Shown here piece after piece: positions 6,894 to 8,505 of a stretch of DNA of 8,505 nt. A program made the position numbers and the translations under genes. The stretch covers positions 1 through 8,505 of the forward strand of contig NZ_CAKQVD010000071.1 in the NCBI RefSeq assembly GCF_934277605.1. The letters are read 5' to 3'. The notes beneath the pieces were generated by a model. It saw only the letters and a list, made by a program, of their open reading frames with translations, ran no database searches and was not told where the DNA came from. Numbering within the stretch: the first letter of the stretch is position 1; every line of letters starts with the position of its first letter. The stretch is from an uncultured Anaerotignum sp. (GTDB taxonomy: Bacteria; Bacillota; Clostridia; Lachnospirales; Anaerotignaceae).

Positions 6894-7034
6894 ATGTCTA
6901 AAAAATTGAAATTTCTTTTCCTAAAAAAGAGGAAGAAAACCAAAGGAAGGTCTGCGGGATTATAAATGATGAAATCAAAGAATCCGAATAAAAAAGCTGA
7001 CACCGATGGAATTACGATGCCAGCTTCTAAATAG
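6894..7034 (+). pseudogene. Small reading frame (about 46 codons) apparently broken by two compensating frameshifts
   Basis: ATG 6894 follows AGGAGG (6882-6887) at ideal spacing. Read strictly, it encodes only 23 residues (MSKKLKFLFLKKRKK..., stop TAA 6963-6965). If one base is added in the run of six A at 6900-6905, the frame becomes MSKK-IEISFPKKEEENQRK followed by VCGIINDEIKESE, which looks far more like a protein, to TAA at 6989-6991. Skipping one base in the next A-run (6990-6995) then restores the first frame as KKADTDGITMPASK with TAG at 7032-7034. Both breaks are in A-runs and cancel each other. I do not recognise the product. It could be a decayed small gene, a sequencing error in homopolymers, a mobile-element scrap, or coincidence with the 23-residue basic peptide as the real product. 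Confidence 0.35.
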
Positions 7035-7296
7035 CAGATTGCATTCTGCACAAGTCTTTTTTATAGGGAAAGGAATGATGCCAGGGGAGACATCATTCCA
7101 TGGGGTTGTGCGCACAAACCCCGGGGCATATTGTGGTACAGGAAAAGGGGTTTTCTTGTACTGTTATAGTATAACACAAGAACGGCATTTTTGCACATAA
7201 AAAAAGATTAAAATTTTATTAGAAAATATAGAAAGTTTACCAAACAGATATGCTTTGCGGATAAAAAAATAACCAAAAAAAAGAAAAAATAAGGGC
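7035..7296. other. Gene-free, hairpin-rich then AT-rich gap upstream of the serS leader
   Basis: Consecutive inverted repeats: GCAGA/TCTGC (7034-7038/7045-7049); GGAATGATG/CATCATTCC (7072-7080/7091-7099), a perfect 9-bp stem; GGGGTTGT/ACAA-A-CCCC (7102-7109/7114-7122) with a bulged A; an 11-bp stem GTACAGGAAAA/TTTTCTTGTAC with the loop GGGG (7136-7161); and the palindrome TGTTATA-G-TATAACA (7162-7176). From about 7197 the sequence is very A-rich up to the T-box promoter and could act as an UP-like region. I see no gene or known RNA family here. Confidence 0.55.
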
Positions 7297-7324
7297 TTGC
7301 AATTTCATTTTAATGTGGTATAAT
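7297..7324 (+). promoter_or_regulatory. Promoter of the serS T-box transcript
   Basis: TTGCAA (7297-7302) and a perfect TATAAT (7319-7324), 16 bases apart, sit directly upstream of the T-box leader behind an A-rich tract. Transcription should begin near 7331. Confidence 0.85.
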
Positions 7325-7330
7325 ATACGG

Positions 7331-7595
7331 CACAGAGTGAATCTGCACAAAATAGCGCTGGCGAAAGCCGAAAGGAAAGCTAAGTTCTTATGCCCTCCCA
7401 CAGAGAGTCGATGGTTGGTGTGAATCGACGGAGAAAAGAGAATGTTCCACTTTCCAAGCTGCCGATGAAAGTTGGAAGGGTAAGCCCTTTATAGCTGTTC
7501 AAGAGGTTCGGAAGCACTTTTCCGAGCAATCTGGGTGGCAACGCGGGAAATTATACTCTCGTCCCTGTTTTATTACCGGGATCGGGAGTTTTTTT
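7331..7595 (+). promoter_or_regulatory. Serine T-box riboswitch controlling serS
   Basis: T-box leaders bind uncharged tRNA and allow read-through into a synthetase gene. Seen here: the Stem I apical region with AGAGAG (7402-7407), stem GTCGAT/ATCGAC (7407-7412/7424-7429) and loop GGTTGGTG (7413-7420); a lower Stem I of GGAAAG with CTTTCC (7450-7455); and a specifier-loop TCC at 7446-7448 followed by A, the serine codon UCC. Stem III is TCGGAA/TTCCGA (7508-7513/7520-7525). The T-box core GGGTGGCAACGCGGG spans 7533-7547. Its UGGC (7536-7539) would pair with GCCA, that is, discriminator G73 plus CCA, as in bacterial tRNA-Ser. The leader ends in a terminator at 7555-7595. Specifier, discriminator and downstream gene all agree. 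The exact 5' end is inferred from the promoter. Confidence 0.95.
7555..7595 (+). terminator. T-box-controlled intrinsic terminator
   Basis: ACTCTCGTCCC (7555-7565) pairs with GGGATCGGGAGT (7578-7589), with one bulged T and one wobble, followed by seven T (7589-7595). The 5' arm lies directly downstream of the T-box core, as expected for exclusive terminator and antiterminator folds. Confidence 0.92.
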
Positions 7596-7596
7596 G

Positions 7597-7836
7597 TTAT
7601 GAAAGCGTGAGCGATTGCAACACAGACGATTACAACAGAAAAGCATATCTGTAAGCGGTGATGAAAAAATAGCTGCTTGCAGATATTTTTTTATTGACGT
7701 TACAGATGAGAATTGCCTGCAATTCTTTTTCTGTTGTAAGGATTTGTAAGAATTCTGTTGGAATCAGCGAACCTGACAACATGAGTAAGACGAAGTCTTA
7801 CGAATGGCTAACGAATACAACGGCACGTTTTCATAA
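7597..7836. other. Nested inverted-repeat element between the T-box terminator and serS (structured RNA or MITE-like insertion)
   Basis: The ends are TTATGAAAGCGTG (7597-7609) and CACGTTTTCATAA (7824-7836), 13 bp with one G-T pair. Inside lies a perfect 13-bp pair TTACAACAGAAAA/TTTTCTGTTGTAA (7630-7642/7727-7739). It encloses a 12-bp hairpin (7645-7656/7675-7686) and GAATTGC-CT-GCAATTC (7710-7725). Beyond the second helix are TGTTG..TCAG/CTGA-CAACA (7756-7781) and GTAAGAC-GAA-GTCTTAC (7785-7801). TTGTAAG also occurs twice, ten bases apart (7734, 7744). It starts one base after the T-box T-tract and ends 52 bases before the serS start codon. The outer repeat is flanked by TA on both sides, which would also fit a mariner-type miniature element. 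I know no RNA family with this layout, but cannot search. Confidence 0.6.
7645..7692 (+). terminator. Second terminator-like hairpin inside the serS leader
   Basis: ATATCTGTAAGC (7645-7656) pairs with GCTTGCAGATAT (7675-7686) over 12 bp with one wobble and an 18-nt loop, directly followed by a run of T to 7692. By shape it is an intrinsic terminator downstream of the T-box terminator. I see no convincing promoter between it and serS. A smaller hairpin with a T-run (7710-7730) follows. Confidence 0.65.
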
Positions 7837-7888
7837 GATATACGAAAAACTTCCATCCGAAAAAAATAATTTTTAGGAGGTCATTGAA

Positions 7889-8505
7889 ATGTTAGACATC
7901 AAGTTTGTAAGAGAAAACCCTGAGGTTGTAAAGGAAAACATCCGCAAAAAATTCCAGGATGCAAAGCTGCCTCTGGTGGATGAGGTTTTGGTGCTGGATA
8001 AGGAAAACAGAACCATCAAGCAGGAGGTTGAAGCACTGAGAGCGCAGAGAAACAAGCTTTCCAAGCAGATTGGTGCGCTGATGGCGAAGGGCGAAAAGGA
8101 AGAAGCGGAAAAGGTGAAGGCACAGATTGGTGCAGATGCAGAAAAGGTGGAAACACTTTCCGCAAGAGAAAAAGAGGTTGAGGAACGCATTAAGGTTATC
8201 ATGATGACCATTCCCAACATCATTGATCCCACTGTTCCCATCGGCAAGGATGACAGCGAAAACGTAGAGGTTGAAAGATTCGGCGAGCCTGTTGTTCCCG
8301 ATTTTGAGGTTCCTTATCACACAGATATCATGGAAACCTTTGACGGCATTGATTTGGACAGCGCAAGAAAGGTTGCGGGCAACGGCTTCTATTATCTGAT
8401 GGGCGATATTGCACGTTTACATTCCGCAGTTCTGGCTTATGCAAGAGATTTCATGATTGGCAGAGGCTTTAAATATTGTATCCCTCCCTTCATGATTCGT
8501 TCCAA
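7889..8505 (+). CDS. serS: Seryl-tRNA synthetase, 3' end beyond the window
   Basis: SerRS charges tRNA-Ser with serine using ATP in the cytoplasm. The ATG at 7889 has AGGAGG (7875-7880) eight bases upstream. The window holds 205 codons plus two bases, roughly half of the usual length of about 425. The start MLDIKFVRENPEVVKENIRK is typical of the family. A long charged helical segment (about residues 28-105, with QEVEALRAQRNKLSKQIG in it) is the antiparallel coiled-coil arm that binds the long variable arm of tRNA-Ser. TIPNIIDPTVPIGKDDSENV leads into the catalytic core. GNGFYYLMGDIARLHSAVLA and GRGFKYCIPPFMIRS cover the start of the class II fold; motifs 2 and 3 are outside the window. Expression is under the serine T-box at 7331-7595, but the leader is unusually long (about 558 nt) because of the structured segment at 7597-7836. 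Confidence 0.97.
   Translation, partial: MLDIKFVRENPEVVKENIRKKFQDAKLPLVDEVLVLDKENRTIKQEVEALRAQRNKLSKQIGALMAKGEKEEAEKVKAQIGADAEKVETLSAREKEVEERIKVIMMTIPNIIDPTVPIGKDDSENVEVERFGEPVVPDFEVPYHTDIMETFDGIDLDSARKVAGNGFYYLMGDIARLHSAVLAYARDFMIGRGFKYCIPPFMIRS

Noticed and set aside
7006..7200. 64-codon frame across the hairpin-rich gap
   Set aside because: No ribosome binding site, crosses four inverted repeats, and overlaps the end of the better supported broken small frame in another phase.
7244..7652. 13-bp inverted repeat between 7244-7256 and 7640-7652
   Set aside because: The arms are almost 400 bases apart and one lies upstream of the T-box transcript start, so they cannot pair in that RNA. A match of this length is expected about once by chance in a window of this size.
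1..8505. CRISPR arrays, tRNA or rRNA genes, transposases
   Set aside because: No regularly spaced repeats, no cloverleaf or rRNA sequence, and no transposase or integrase motif was seen on either strand.

Overview
The window looks like the chromosome of an anaerobic Gram-positive of the class Clostridia, probably Lachnospiraceae or Anaerotignum-like. The reasons are strong AGGAGG-type ribosome binding sites, a T-box leader in front of serS, mid-range base composition in the genes with AT-rich gaps, and a very large 2-hydroxyacyl-CoA dehydratase-activase-type protein typical of amino-acid-fermenting clostridia. The genus is inference. All genes supported here lie on the + strand.

Layout. (1) 1-810: the 3' part of rsmI (16S rRNA 2'-O-ribose methyltransferase); its first codons lie outside the window. 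(2) 850-1236: a small membrane-anchored protein of unknown function whose C-terminal half resembles an Sm/Hfq-like strand pattern, closed by a clear intrinsic terminator (1262-1288). (3) 1289-1565: a gene-free, hairpin-rich stretch holding the second copy of a 21-nt direct repeat. (4) 1566-6702: a two-gene unit with a near-consensus promoter, a perfect palindrome over the transcription start (probable operator), a TetR-family repressor with a TTG start, and, overlapping it by 14 nt, a 1436-residue activase/dehydratase fusion protein. The repressor very likely controls its own operon. (5) 6703-7296: about 600 bases without an intact gene, containing a 14-bp hairpin that buries a perfect ribosome binding site, a small reading frame apparently broken by two compensating frameshifts, and a series of further hairpins. 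(6) 7297-7595: a promoter and serine T-box riboswitch (specifier UCC, UGGC bulge matching G73 of tRNA-Ser) with its terminator. (7) 7597-7836: an unexplained, highly structured segment between the T-box terminator and serS. (8) 7889-8505: the 5' half of serS.

How it works together. The T-box reads uncharged tRNA-Ser and lets transcription continue towards serS. The transcript must then cross a second structured segment that contains its own terminator-like hairpin. The TetR/activase pair looks like a self-contained regulated redox module with no separate dehydratase subunits beside it.

The two most interesting items are the nested inverted-repeat element at 7597-7836, which is either a new structured RNA or a small TA-flanked mobile element, and the activase itself. 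The activase fuses two ATPase modules that each keep both cluster-ligating cysteines, so one chain could imitate the usual homodimer.
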